Of a DNA stretch of 64,000 nt, positions 62,371-64,000 are shown piece by piece. Within the stretch, counting starts at the first letter, position 1; each line of letters opens with the position of its first letter. The notes beneath the pieces are model-generated. The model ran no database searches. It saw only the letters and a program-made list of their open reading frames with translations, and was not told the origin of the DNA. Source of the DNA: Cupriavidus necator A5-1 (lineage in GTDB: Bacteria > Pseudomonadota > Gammaproteobacteria > Burkholderiales > Burkholderiaceae); NCBI RefSeq assembly GCF_000744095.1, contig NZ_JQLI01000008.1, positions 3,596,001 through 3,660,000 of the forward strand, read 5' to 3'. Position numbers and translations under genes: made by a program.

Positions 62371-64000
<1,630 letters not shown>

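Overview
The window is GC-rich DNA from a betaproteobacterium, most likely Cupriavidus or a close Burkholderiales relative. I infer this from the high-GC coding style, the housekeeping neighbourhoods (uup; thyA-folA; ilvA; pmbA/darP/mog; orn/M48 peptidase/rsgA; rpoD next to a CAU tRNA) and the many paralogous exporters and MFS proteins. This is recognition by eye, not a database result. Both ends cut genes: uup on the left and rpoD on the right.

Layout. 1-5.6 kb: uup, a candidate small RNA, an orphan amino-acid binding protein, an SMR transporter, small hypotheticals and a DUF1643 gene. 5.7-9.1 kb: a short segment between an att-like 20-bp repeat and tRNA-Arg(CCU), carrying a polysaccharide deacetylase, a glycosyltransferase and a repeat-rich secreted protein. 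9.2-30 kb: the most interesting region (below), interrupted by a decayed IS256-type element. 30.4-38 kb: rhlE, ergothioneine-type genes egtD/egtB, a TerC protein behind a yybP-ykoY riboswitch, and thyA-folA. 38-51 kb: ilvA behind an apparent attenuator, then conserved core genes. 51-56.6 kb: a second DEAD-box helicase, a CoA-transferase with the tail of a dead Bug-type receptor gene, DUF1428 and a deaminase. 56.6-62.1 kb: a lipid hydroxylase, an MFS transporter, an alpha/beta hydrolase, an iron alcohol dehydrogenase and a GntR regulator, linked by three copies of one palindromic operator. 62.2-64 kb: tRNA(CAU) and rpoD.

Central system (about 10.4-30 kb). One minus-strand operon encodes a double-FHA membrane protein, an HlyD-type adaptor, a parvulin, a 1036-residue ABC exporter with two cyclic-nucleotide-type domains plus a C39 peptidase, and a sigma-54 activator. 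A NodT-type outer-membrane channel lies just upstream, and a PP2C phosphatase is convergent. About 4 kb further on are a periplasmic formylglycine-enzyme-like protein and a Ser/Thr kinase with a DUF4384 domain. Kinase, phosphatase, FHA protein and FGE-like protein match the PpkA-PppA-Fha-TagR threonine-phosphorylation pathway known from type VI secretion. No type VI structural gene is present, and the module sits around a type I peptide exporter instead.

Four short genes encode peptides with a shared leader (I-x-DL, then LDR, then GG), the expected C39 substrate. Three of them have near-identical sigma-54 promoters (TGGCAC[GA]C[TC]CC[CT]TGC) and an upstream CTGTTGG-type element; in two the spacing to the promoter is exactly 129 bp. 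The same three read as split by an apparent -1 shift, while the machinery genes are intact. I propose a sigma-54-controlled, phosphorylation-gated secretion system for short Asn/Gln-rich peptides. Its biological role, perhaps matrix or adhesion, is inference.
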